Source: Clostridium sp.
Lineage (GTDB): Bacteria; Bacillota; Clostridia; Lachnospirales; Lachnospiraceae
Assembly: GCA_023663815.1 (NCBI GenBank)
Contig: JAMPGS010000021.1
Location: 1-35,603, forward strand
Reading direction: 5' to 3'
Length of the DNA stretch: 35,603 bases
Position 1 is the stretch's first letter. Each line of letters begins with the position of its first letter. Below are positions 23,910 to 30,526 of this stretch, one piece after another. The notes under the pieces are model-generated. The model was not told the origin of the DNA, made no database searches, and saw nothing but the letters and a program-made list of their open reading frames with translations. Both the position numbers and the translations under genes were made by a program.

Positions 23910-24161
23910 TCAGGAATCTTCATTTTCCCCCTCGCTATCAGGGTAAAGCTCCGCAATGGTGGATTTGTTTGTAAGCCTGCCGTAAGCCCAAATGTAAATC
24001 CACAGGAGGATAGGAAGTCCGACAGTCGCAACAAGGCACGCCGCAAAAAGCCGGTCCGAGCCGGGAAAATCCAGAAGAGAAATTACCAGCGTAGCTACAT
24101 ATAAGAGAACCAGCAATACAATACAGATAATTGCCGCGATTTGTTTGGGTTTCTTTTTCAT
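23910..24161 (-). CDS. Small two-helix membrane protein
   Basis: 83 residues: a basic start (MKKKPKQ), helix 1 (IAAIICIVLLVLLYVATLVISLL), a short loop, helix 2 (LFAACLVATVGLPILLWIYIWAYG) and an acidic tail ending SEGENEDS. No family recognised. The minus-strand ATG at 24161 follows AAGGAGCCCTCC, a good ribosome site. It begins 10 nt after the hydrolase stop on the same strand and is almost certainly in its operon, so a role in the same membrane or lipid process is plausible but unproven. Confidence 0.75.
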   Translation of the reverse strand: MKKKPKQIAAIICIVLLVLLYVATLVISLLDFPGSDRLFAACLVATVGLPILLWIYIWAYGRLTNKSTIAELYPDSEGENEDS

Positions 24162-24171
24162 GGAGGGCTCC

Positions 24172-25185
24172 TTATTCCTTTAAAAATTCAAAAACCGCCC
24201 GATAATATTCCTTAAGAACCTTGGCGGGGCTATTGTAAATTTCGTGTCTGCTTCCGTCAATTTTTATGAGGCTTGCAGACGGGGTGCGCTCCACAAACCG
24301 TTGGATAGAGGACGCTTTTACCAGATTGTCATTTAAGGACTGGAACACAAGAACGGGGACGGTGATTTTTTCACAGTTCCTTTTTTGCGTTGCAAAGCGG
24401 CAGGCGTGTAGCGATTGATAAGACCACCCGTAGCTTGCGCCGCTGGTCTGGAAAAGCGGGTTTGCCGCTCTTTTTTCCTGATAATACTGAAATCTGGGAA
24501 GGCTGGAGCTGCAGCTATCCTCAAATTTTTCATCGGGGCTGTAAGGGCTTTGACCGGGCGCATAGCTTTCCTCTTTGTGGAGGCTTGTCATGATATGTCC
24601 CAAGGCAAGAGCGCAGGGAGCAGGAACCGCCAGCATAATGCCCAGCATGGGGGAGGTGAGGATGGCTTTTTGAAAGGTATCGGGGTAGGTTTCCAGATAC
24701 ATCGCGCCAATGCAGCCGCCCATGGAGTGGGCGTATAAGTATAAGGGAAGTTCGCCGCAGGAGGGCTTTACCACTTTTAATATGAAAGAATGTAAATCTT
24801 CCACGTAATCTGCAAACTGCCGGACATGAACCATATGGGGATGGCTGGTGTCTCGCAGGGAACGCCCGTGTCCACGGTGGTCGGCTAGGTAGACCTGATA
24901 ACCGGCGGTTGTAAAGTAGTAAATGACTTCTTTATATTTTTCAATGGATTCCGAGAAGCCGTGGCAGATGACGATTGTGCCTTTACAATTGCAGTTTGTA
25001 CAACTTTCCACAGCATTTTTCGGCCGGTACATCTCATAATAAAGCTTTCCACCCGCGGGACTTATCTTTGAAGGGCGCGCGGCCTCGACATATCCGCTCT
25101 GGCAAATGGATTCCAGATAAGGAACAACCTTCTCATTCATAAAAGTAAAAAAATTTTCGTCAGCGATTATGTCCATGTCTTTCAT
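24172..25185 (-). CDS. Alpha/beta hydrolase, monoacylglycerol lipase / lysophospholipase type
   Basis: 337-residue serine hydrolase of the Hydrolase_4 (S33, PldB/MGL) group. VICHGFSES carries the HG oxyanion motif, LADHRGHGRS is the classical GHGxS segment, AHSMGG holds nucleophile Ser154, a downstream SLNDNL supplies the acid and DGSRHEIYN the histidine. The family usually cleaves monoglycerides or lysophospholipids. No signal peptide. The start is uncertain: ATG 25185 and ATG 25176 both lack a clear ribosome site, and the region just upstream is duplicated sequence, so the native start may have been disturbed. It is followed directly by a small membrane protein gene and lies downstream of the DtxR-type gene on the same strand. 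Confidence 0.9.
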   Translation of the reverse strand: MKDMDIIADENFFTFMNEKVVPYLESICQSGYVEAARPSKISPAGGKLYYEMYRPKNAVESCTNCNCKGTIVICHGFSESIEKYKEVIYYFTTAGYQVYLADHRGHGRSLRDTSHPHMVHVRQFADYVEDLHSFILKVVKPSCGELPLYLYAHSMGGCIGAMYLETYPDTFQKAILTSPMLGIMLAVPAPCALALGHIMTSLHKEESYAPGQSPYSPDEKFEDSCSSSLPRFQYYQEKRAANPLFQTSGASYGWSYQSLHACRFATQKRNCEKITVPVLVFQSLNDNLVKASSIQRFVERTPSASLIKIDGSRHEIYNSPAKVLKEYYRAVFEFLKE

Positions 25186-25300
25186 AATGTCAAGTATTCT
25201 GTAGTATCCACAATGTCAAGCGTTTCTTTTGTTCCATCCGAGCCATTCATAGGGTCAAGCATCCCTTTTCCCTCCACGCCTTCTTCCCCTCATAATATCC
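25183..25300. repeat. Degenerate duplications between the hydrolase and DtxR-type genes
   Basis: 25183-25200 and 25209-25226 align without gaps and differ at five positions, all transitions. GTCAAGC appears again near 25254 followed by a related C/T-rich stretch. The first unit includes the CAT that is the hydrolase start codon on the minus strand. Confidence 0.7.
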
Positions 25301-25325
25301 ATATTTGTGTCAAAAGATGAATTTT

Positions 25326-25691
25326 TCATAGCAGTTTAATGTGGTTCTTGATGGCTTCAAAGCTTTCTTTGCTCAAAACGTGCTCGATTTTGCAGGCGTC
25401 CTGCGCGGCGATTTTTTCATCGACGCCCAGTTGTATCAGCCATTTTGTGAAAAGCTCATGGCGTTCATAAATCATTTCTGCAATTTCTTTGCCGGTGGGG
25501 GTCAGGTAAATAAAGCCTTCCTTCGTGACGGTGATGTGTTCCTTTTCACGCAGGTTTTTCATGGCGACGCTGACGCTTGATTTTTTGAAGCCCAGCTCCT
25601 CGGCCACGTCCACCGAACGGACAACGGGGTGGGATTTGCTCAATATGAGTATTGTTTCCAGATAATTTTCCGAAGATTCAGTCGTATGCAT
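25326..25691 (-). CDS. DtxR/MntR family metal-dependent regulator
   Basis: 121 residues. An N-terminal winged helix (SSENYLETILILS, VRSVDVAEELGFKKSSVSVAMKNLREKEHITVTKEGFIYLTPTGKEIA) is followed by the dimerisation and metal-binding helices (ERHELFTKWLIQLGV...DACKIEHVLSKESFEAIKNHI), with the E-R-H, C-x-I-E-H pattern of this family's metal sites. It lacks the C-terminal SH3-like domain, as MntR-type short members do. I chose ATG 25691 because GAGGAAAATT precedes it and the family start (HTTESSENYLE) matches; the 56-residue upstream extension in frame is spurious. Divergent from feoA-feoB, so it most likely represses iron uptake when Fe(II) is sufficient. Confidence 0.9.
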   Translation of the reverse strand: MHTTESSENYLETILILSKSHPVVRSVDVAEELGFKKSSVSVAMKNLREKEHITVTKEGFIYLTPTGKEIAEMIYERHELFTKWLIQLGVDEKIAAQDACKIEHVLSKESFEAIKNHIKLL

Positions 25692-25809
25692 AATTTTCCT
25701 CATTTCAAAAACTGCTTTTACAGCAGGGCAAAACAGATAGTTACTTTCTTTATTAAAAGTATACCATAAAATTCCTTTAAAAAATATTAAAAATTTGAGA
25801 AAAATATTA

Positions 25810-25838
25810 TTGACAACTAATGGCGGATAGCATATACT
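25810..25838 (+). promoter_or_regulatory. feo promoter with overlapping operator candidate
   Basis: Consensus TTGACA (25810-25815) and TATACT (25833-25838) with a 17-nt spacer, about 68 nt before feoA. The near-palindrome TAGCATATACTA (25828-25839, 10 of 12 symmetric) covers the -10, where a DtxR-type repressor would block transcription. Operator assignment is inference from position and symmetry. Confidence 0.65.
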
Positions 25839-25905
25839 AACTCTGGATAGAAAAATCAACTAAACGATAGAAATTTAAAACTAGGTACCGAAAGAGGGTG
25901 TGAAG

Positions 25906-26118
25906 ATGCCGCTATCAATGATGAAGGAAGGGGAGCCCGTTGTGATACATAAAGTGGGCGGTAAGGAAGAAACAAGAAGGTTCCTTGAAAACCTTGGGTT
26001 TGTGACCGGCGGAGCCGTGACGGTGATATCCCAGATTGGGGGCAATTTGATTGTCAACGTGAAGGACGCGAGAGTTGCAATTGGCCGGGATATGGCAAAC
26101 AAGGTTATGGTAGGGTAA
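25906..26118 (+). CDS. feoA: FeoA-type SH3-like protein, first copy
   Basis: 70 residues forming a single FeoA domain: EGEPVVIHKVGGKEETRRFLENLGFVTGGAVTVISQIGGNLIVNVKDARVAIGRDMANKVMV. The LxxLGFxxGxxVxV core and the IGRDMAxKVMV ending are typical. FeoA is a small cytoplasmic protein needed for ferrous iron uptake by FeoB. ATG 25906 has GAGGG 7 nt before it; GTG 25900 is an unlikely alternative. It is the first gene after the DtxR-controlled promoter. A second, diverged FeoA lies 380 nt downstream. Two FeoA proteins with one FeoB are common in Clostridia. The long repetitive spacer between the two copies is unusual. Confidence 0.93.
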   Translation: MPLSMMKEGEPVVIHKVGGKEETRRFLENLGFVTGGAVTVISQIGGNLIVNVKDARVAIGRDMANKVMVG

Positions 26119-26129
26119 AAGCAAACTTT

Positions 26130-26465
26130 CACCCAAAGAGTTTGTGGGCGCGCTGCCTTCACAAACTCCCCAAGCATTTATGCTTGCGCGTGAATCTATG
26201 CGCATCTGTGTCTATGGGTTTATATTTGCGTACTATGCTTGTGCATGAATTTATGCGCAGTTATGTTTGTACGTTTATGTTTGTGTATCTATGCTTGTGT
26301 ATTCATGCGTCATATTTTGCTTGTGCATACATGTTTCTATATTTGTACTTGTGCAGTTATGCTTAGATATTTATGTTTGTGCATTTATGTCGGTGTATTT
26401 TGTTTGTACGTACATGCATCTACATTCACATTTCTGCATTTATAATTGTGTGCGCTACAGGGCCG
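26130..26465. repeat. Degenerate TATGYTTGTRYRT array between the two feoA genes
   Basis: About 330 nt of T/G-rich sequence with a 13-nt motif at 26234, 26262, 26276, 26290, 26316, 26372 and 26399. Five copies differ from each other only by transitions; the other two share a single A-to-T change at motif position 2. The motif alternates pyrimidine and purine over much of its length. Frames are open here because of the repeat, but there is no ribosome site or domain. Confidence 0.75.
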
Positions 26466-26498
26466 GGCTAAAAAAGCAGCGCAGAAAGAGGAAAAATT

Positions 26499-26720
26499 AT
26501 GAAAACATTGAAGGAAATTTCCTGCGGGAACACCGTGAAGGTGGCAAGGCTTACCGGCGAAGGACCGGTGAAAAGGAGAATTATGGACATGGGAATTACC
26601 AAAGGAGTAGAGGTTTTTGTGAGAAAAGTAGCTCCTCTTGGGGACCCGGTAGAAGTAACGGTGAGGGGATACGAGCTTTCGCTACGCAAGGCGGATGCCG
26701 AGATGATTCTTGTGGAATAA
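26499..26720 (+). CDS. feoA: FeoA-type SH3-like protein, second copy
   Basis: 73 residues with a complete FeoA domain (LKEISCGNTVKVARLTGEGPVKRRIMDMGITKGVEVFVRKVAPLGDPVEVTVRGYELSLRKADAEMILVE). It keeps the RRIxDMGxxxGxxVxVxxxAPLGDPxEVxxxGYxLxLRxxEA pattern of canonical FeoA more closely than the first copy, so it is probably the direct FeoB partner. ATG 26499 follows AGAGGAAAAATT. It is 79 nt before feoB. No terminator is seen between the first feoA and this gene, but the repeat spacer could affect relative expression. Confidence 0.94.
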   Translation: MKTLKEISCGNTVKVARLTGEGPVKRRIMDMGITKGVEVFVRKVAPLGDPVEVTVRGYELSLRKADAEMILVE

Positions 26721-26799
26721 GCTGGTTTGCTCCCGCAAATCAGCGTTTGTTGGAACTAGAGTTAGTGGAAACTAATAAAAGATAGAGGAGAGATGTGTC

Positions 26800-28983
26800 A
26801 TGTCAATGAAGATTGCGCTTGCAGGTAATCCGAACTGCGGTAAAACAACATTATTTAACGCGCTGACCGGCTCTAATCAATTTGTGGGAAACTGGCCGGG
26901 CGTTACGGTGGAAAAGAAGGAAGGAAAATTAAAGGGCAAAAAGGACGTCGTTATCATGGATTTGCCCGGTATTTACTCCCTTTCTCCTTATACATTGGAG
27001 GAAGTGGTTGCGAGAAATTATCTGATTACGGAAAGGCCCGACGCGATTATTAATATTGTGGACGGAACGAACATCGAGAGAAATCTGTACTTGTCCACGC
27101 AGCTTTTAGAGCTGGGGATTCCCGTGGTGATGGCTGTGAACATGATGGACGTGGTGGAAAAGAGCGGCGACAAAATTGATATCGCTAAGCTGAGCGAAAA
27201 GCTGGGCTGCGAGGTGGTTGAAATTTCCGCGTTAAAGGGAACAGGCGTTACAAAGGCAGCGGAACGCGCGGTTGCGCTTGCAGAAAAAGGCGTGGCCGCC
27301 CAGCGGGTACACAAATTTGCGGTTAGAGTGGAAAACGTGCTGGAATCCATTGAAAGCAGGCTGGGCAGCGAGATTCCAGAGGAGCAAAAGCGGTTTTTTG
27401 CAATTAAGCTGCTGGAAAAAGATGACAAAATCGCGGAACAGATGAAAAACGTTCCCGACGTATCTGCGGAGATTAGCAGAATTGAAAAGGAAATGGACGA
27501 CGATACCGAGAGTATCATCACTAATGAAAGATACGTTTACATCGGTTCCATCATCGGCGAGTGCTACAAGAAAGCCAGCGAAAAGAAGCTGACCGTATCG
27601 GATAAGATTGATAGAGTGGTGACAAATCGGTGGGCGGCGCTCCCCATTTTTGCAATTGTAATGTTTTTAGTTTATTATGTTTCTGTGACTACTGTGGGAA
27701 CGTGGGCCACGGATTGGGCCAACGACGGAGTGTTTGGCGAGGGCTGGAGCCTGTTTGGACTTGAGATACCCGGTATTCCCGTTTTAATAGGAAATCTGCT
27801 TGAAGCTATCAGCTGCGCCGACTGGCTGCAGGGGCTGATTTTGGACGGTATTGTAGCCGGCGTGGGCGCGGTGCTGGGCTTTGTGCCCCAGATGCTGGTG
27901 CTGTTTATCTTCCTTGCTTTCTTGGAAGCCTGCGGATATATGGCGAGAGTTGCCTTTATCATGGATAGAATTTTCAGAAAGTTTGGCCTTTCGGGAAAAT
28001 CCTTTATTCCCATGCTGATTGGAAGCGGCTGCGGCGTTCCTGGCGTTATGGCGTCAAGGACTATTGAGAATGACAGAGACAGAAAAATGACGATTATGAC
28101 GACGACTTTTGTTCCCTGCGGGGCGAAGCTTCCGATTATCGGCCTGATTGCAGGCGCGCTTTTCGGCGGCGCATGGTGGGTTGCCCCCAGCGCGTACTTT
28201 GTGGGAATCGCGGCGATTATCTGCTCCGGTATCATATTAAAAAAGACAAAAATGTTTGCGGGAGACCCTGCGCCCTTTGTAATGGAGCTTCCGGCTTATC
28301 ATATGCCCACAGTGGGAAGCGTTCTTCGGAGCATGTGGGAGCGCGGCTGGTCCTTCATCAAAAAAGCGGGAACGATTATTCTTTTATCGACAATTGTGCT
28401 TTGGTTCCTCATGAGCTTTGGCTGGGTGGACGGCTCCTTTGGAATGTTGGAAGCGGAACAGCTTGACGCCAGCATTTTGGCGGGCCTTGGCAGTATTTTG
28501 GCGCCGGTATTTACACCGCTTGGATGGGGCGATTGGAAAATGGCGGTTGCGGCAATCACGGGCTTGATTGCAAAGGAAAATGTGGTCGGCACCTTCGGTA
28601 TTCTTTACGGCTTTGCGGAAGTGGCTGAGGAAGGCGAGGAAATTTGGGGACAGCTTGCGGGCAGCATGACGAGCGTTGCGGCTTATTCTTTCCTTGTATT
28701 CAACCTGCTGTGTGCTCCCTGCTTTGCAGCCATGGGCGCCATCAAGAGAGAAATGAACAATATCAAATGGTTCTGGTTTGCCATTGGCTATCAGACAGTA
28801 CTTGCCTACGCCGTTTCCCTGTGCGTATTCCAGCTTGGAACGATGTTTACCGGCGGCGGCTTCGGTATCGGCACGGTGATTGCGCTTCTTCTGGTGATTG
28901 GCTTTATTTACCTGCTTTTCCGTCCTTACAAGGAAAGCGGCACGCTGCGGGTTGACATGAAGAAAATGGCGCGTGTAAAATAG
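26800..28983 (+). CDS. feoB: Ferrous iron transporter FeoB
   Basis: 727 residues, membrane Fe(II) importer with an N-terminal GTPase. G motifs are intact: G1 GNPNCGKTT (9-17), G3 DLPG (54-57), G4 NMMD (114-117) and G5 SALKG (143-147). A helical GDI-like spacer follows to about residue 265, then the transmembrane core with Gate motifs (FLEACGYMARVAFIMDR, SFIPMLIGSGCGVPGVMASR, FVPCGAKLPI) and a second Gate_2-like half (IKKAGTIILLSTIVLW, AKENVVGTFGILYGF). ATG 26800 has AGAGGAGAG upstream. It is transcribed with the two feoA genes and a Cys-rich peptide, under the DtxR-type regulator. Complete and expected to be functional. Confidence 0.97.
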   Translation: MSMKIALAGNPNCGKTTLFNALTGSNQFVGNWPGVTVEKKEGKLKGKKDVVIMDLPGIYSLSPYTLEEVVARNYLITERPDAIINIVDGTNIERNLYLSTQLLELGIPVVMAVNMMDVVEKSGDKIDIAKLSEKLGCEVVEISALKGTGVTKAAERAVALAEKGVAAQRVHKFAVRVENVLESIESRLGSEIPEEQKRFFAIKLLEKDDKIAEQMKNVPDVSAEISRIEKEMDDDTESIITNERYVYIGSIIGECYKKASEKKLTVSDKIDRVVTNRWAALPIFAIVMFLVYYVSVTTVGTWATDWANDGVFGEGWSLFGLEIPGIPVLIGNLLEAISCADWLQGLILDGIVAGVGAVLGFVPQMLVLFIFLAFLEACGYMARVAFIMDRIFRKFGLSGKSFIPMLIGSGCGVPGVMASRTIENDRDRKMTIMTTTFVPCGAKLPIIGLIAGALFGGAWWVAPSAYFVGIAAIICSGIILKKTKMFAGDPAPFVMELPAYHMPTVGSVLRSMWERGWSFIKKAGTIILLSTIVLWFLMSFGWVDGSFGMLEAEQLDASILAGLGSILAPVFTPLGWGDWKMAVAAITGLIAKENVVGTFGILYGFAEVAEEGEEIWGQLAGSMTSVAAYSFLVFNLLCAPCFAAMGAIKREMNNIKWFWFAIGYQTVLAYAVSLCVFQLGTMFTGGGFGIGTVIALLLVIGFIYLLFRPYKESGTLRVDMKKMARVK

Positions 28984-29064
28984 GTTGTGAATTGGCAGAC
29001 ATTTCTCCAGACAAAGACGCGCGGGAAGGATGTCTGCGCAAAAAGAAATAGGAGGCTCTTATTT

Positions 29065-29208
29065 ATGGGAACAATAATTACGGCGGCAGTCTTAATTTGT
29101 ATTGTGGGGCTGTCTGTAAGAAAAATAATACGTGATAAGAAGAGCGGAAAGTCTCTGCAGTGTGGGTGTGATTGCGCCCATTGCGGCGGCTGCGGACATA
29201 AAGCATAG
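29065..29208 (+). CDS. FeoB-associated Cys-rich membrane protein
   Basis: 47 residues: one membrane helix (IITAAVLICIVGLSVRKII), a basic segment, then CGCDCAHCGGCGHKA with five cysteines. This matches the small FeoB-associated Cys-rich family found after feoB in Firmicutes, thought to assist iron transport in place of FeoC. ATG 29065 has AGGAGG 8 nt upstream; an in-frame ATG at 28987 is too close to the feoB stop and lacks a site. Last gene of the feo operon, followed by a terminator-like hairpin. Confidence 0.9.
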   Translation: MGTIITAAVLICIVGLSVRKIIRDKKSGKSLQCGCDCAHCGGCGHKA

Positions 29209-29241
29209 AGCTGCACATACAAATTTCATATTATAAAATGT

Positions 29242-29283
29242 AAAGGCAGGGGCCGTCCGTTGCGGGTGGCCTTTGTCTTTTTG
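29242..29283 (+). terminator. feo operon terminator
   Basis: AAAGGC (29242-29247) pairs with GCCTTT (29269-29274), with extra pairing inside, followed by GTCTTTTTG. It lies 33 nt after the last feo gene. The 3' arm and T-run are repeated downstream. Confidence 0.55.
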
Positions 29284-29368
29284 CTTTAAAATGGCCTTTG
29301 CCTCAAAGTTCTTGCTTTTTGTTTTAAAACAGCCTTTGCCTTAAAGTCTTTGTATTCTTGCTTAAAAA
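29268..29368. repeat. Array derived from the feo terminator's 3' arm
   Basis: Three units begin GGCCTTTGTC (29268), GGCCTTTGCC (29293) and AGCCTTTGCC (29331) and end in TTTAAAAT-, TTTAAAAC- or CTTAAAAA-like sequence. Unit 1 against 2 in the shared parts shows three transitions; unit 2 against 3 over the first 23 nt shows five transitions and no transversion. Confidence 0.75.
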
Positions 29369-29418
29369 ATCTTGTTGCATTAACTGCAATAAGATAATAA
29401 AATGTGAATAGGAGAGGT

Positions 29419-29439
29419 ATGAATAAGTCAGAGGAGTAA
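29419..29439 (+). CDS. Possible six-codon leader ORF
   Basis: ATG at 29419 with AGGAGAGG just upstream opens six codons (MNKSEE) and stops 4 nt before the DUF4160 start. The ribosome site of the DUF4160 gene (GAGGAG) is inside it, so it could couple initiation. Very short; may be chance. Confidence 0.25.
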   Translation: MNKSEE

Positions 29440-29443
29440 CAAA

Positions 29444-29695
29444 ATGCCTGAAATAAGTAGATTTTATGGAATTGTAGTAAAAATGTTCTTTAAACCAAAA
29501 GAACACGAACCAAGTCATATACATGCTTTATATGGTGAACATATAGGAATTTTTGATCTAAAAACTATGCAAATGACTGAAGGTGATCTTCCTAAGAAAG
29601 CGCAGGAACTTGTAAAAGAGTGGATGGAAAACAATCAAAATGAATTGCTTGAAATGTGGTATAGTCAAAATTTAAGGAAACTACCACCCTTATAA
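29444..29695 (+). CDS. DUF4160 domain protein
   Basis: 83 residues, small cytoplasmic protein. The family pattern is clear: MPEISRFYGIVVKMFFKPKEHEPSHIHALYGEHIGIFDLKT, with the HxPxHIHxxYG(E) core, and a C-terminal ELVKEWMENNQNELLEMW. ATG 29444 follows AGAGGAGTAACAAA. The next gene is DUF2442, the usual partner of DUF4160. The pair behaves like a two-gene module of toxin-antitoxin style in its distribution, but I know of no settled mechanism. The two genes are more AT-rich than the neighbours, which fits recent arrival. A TTGCA/TGCAA palindrome (29375-29389) upstream is an operator candidate. Confidence 0.85.
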   Translation: MPEISRFYGIVVKMFFKPKEHEPSHIHALYGEHIGIFDLKTMQMTEGDLPKKAQELVKEWMENNQNELLEMWYSQNLRKLPPL

Positions 29696-29711
29696 TAGTC
29701 GGAGGTTGGCA

Positions 29712-29981
29712 ATGATACCGCGAATAAAAAGCGTGAAACCGCTTGAAAATTATATACTTTATGTTGTATTTGATGATGGACGGGATTGTTTGTATGATGT
29801 TGGAGAAGATATAAAAACTATAAAAGGATATGAAGACTTAAAATATATCCATGGGCTTTTTGAGCAGGTGCGGCTTGACGAAAGTCGGACTTGTGTTTAT
29901 TGGAATGATTTTATTGATCTTCCAAGTGATACTATATATGAATATGGAACTATTTCACGTGATGTTATAAAATGCCAATAA
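29712..29981 (+). CDS. DUF2442 domain protein
   Basis: 89 residues. IPRIKSVKPLENYILYVVFDDGRDCLYDVGEDI is the DUF2442 opening (beta-rich, V-x-P-x-x-x-Y-x-L-x-V-x-F-x-D-G), followed by FEQVRLDESRTCVYWNDFIDLPSDTIYEYG. ATG 29712 has GGAGG 6 nt before it; the in-frame TTG at 29706 overlaps this site. It lies 16 nt after the DUF4160 stop, and its own end overlaps the next frame by 10 nt. Role unknown; proposed partner of DUF4160. Confidence 0.85.
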   Translation: MIPRIKSVKPLENYILYVVFDDGRDCLYDVGEDIKTIKGYEDLKYIHGLFEQVRLDESRTCVYWNDFIDLPSDTIYEYGTISRDVIKCQ

Positions 29982-30166
29982 CGGATAAATTTTTTGTAAT
30001 CAATATCCGCAAGTACTTGGCGTTAGGAGACGATAGGGAAGCCGGGGAGCCTGCACTTGTTGAATTGCTCTCCGGATTTTCTTGCCCGAAGAAACCGGAC
30101 GTGGAGCGGTTTTTAATAAAGAACGCCGCTCAAAAATTATGCAAACGGCAAAAAAAGAGGAAAACC
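29972..30166 (+). pseudogene. Head of a GNAT-like acetyltransferase, fused in frame to the MNT gene
   Basis: This frame starts at an ATG overlapping the DUF2442 stop and codes for about 65 residues containing LVELLSGFSCPKKPDVERFL followed by an Asn-Ala-Ala, Lys-rich end. FSCPxxPDVExFL and a following K-rich helix are, as I recall them, the N-terminal signature of small GNAT acetyltransferases found in toxin-antitoxin pairs; here the sequence stops before any acetyl-CoA-binding motif. It then reads straight into the nucleotidyltransferase start at 30167. I read it as a broken gene whose head was left in front of the MNT gene. A genuine 184-residue fusion protein is possible but less likely, because the MNT gene has its own ribosome site. 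Confidence 0.55.
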
Positions 30167-30526
30167 ATGAATGATTTCAGAAATATGTGGGATTTTGAGG
30201 TAAAAGACGGCGTTAATTTTCCACATGCAAACCGCGTGCATCCGCTTATGCAGAAAAGAGTGCAGAAGCTTTTAGAGCTATTGTCCGCCGACGGGAATAT
30301 TAAAAAAATTGTGTTGTTTGGGAGTTCTCTGGAATTTCGATGCGGCAGCGGCAGCGATATTGATGTATACATTGAAAAGTTTGACGCGGCTCTTCCTTTA
30401 AAGCAGGAGCCGACGCTTGACTGCGAAGTGGACATCGTTTCCAATATCAGCCATGAAAGCCGGTTATATCTGGAAATTGACAAAAAAGGTTTATTATTAT
30501 ATGAAAGGAGCGCGCGGAATGTGTGA
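30167..30526 (+). CDS. MNT-type nucleotidyltransferase (MntA-like antitoxin candidate)
   Basis: 119-residue minimal nucleotidyltransferase. The catalytic pattern GSx10DxD is exact: Gly52-Ser53 in LFGSSLEFRCGSGSDIDVYIE with Asp64 and Asp66, and a third carboxylate at Asp89 (CEVDIV). In the studied MntA-HepT system this enzyme AMPylates the HEPN partner and so neutralises it. ATG 30167 follows AAGAGGAAAACC; the open frame extends upstream to 29972 through a foreign-looking segment. The stop overlaps the HEPN start by 8 nt, so the two are translated together. The active site looks complete. Confidence 0.87.
   Translation: MNDFRNMWDFEVKDGVNFPHANRVHPLMQKRVQKLLELLSADGNIKKIVLFGSSLEFRCGSGSDIDVYIEKFDAALPLKQEPTLDCEVDIVSNISHESRLYLEIDKKGLLLYERSARNV

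Noticed and set aside
25692-25859. 56-residue N-terminal extension of the DtxR-type regulator
   Set aside because: The extension overlaps the feo promoter, is unlike the family, and the start at 25691 has a clear GAGGAAAA ribosome site.
26130-26785. Long open frames in the feoA-feoA spacer, one running into feoA2 in another frame
   Set aside because: Openness results from the TATG/TTGTG repeat. No ribosome site, biased Val/Cys/Tyr composition, no domain.
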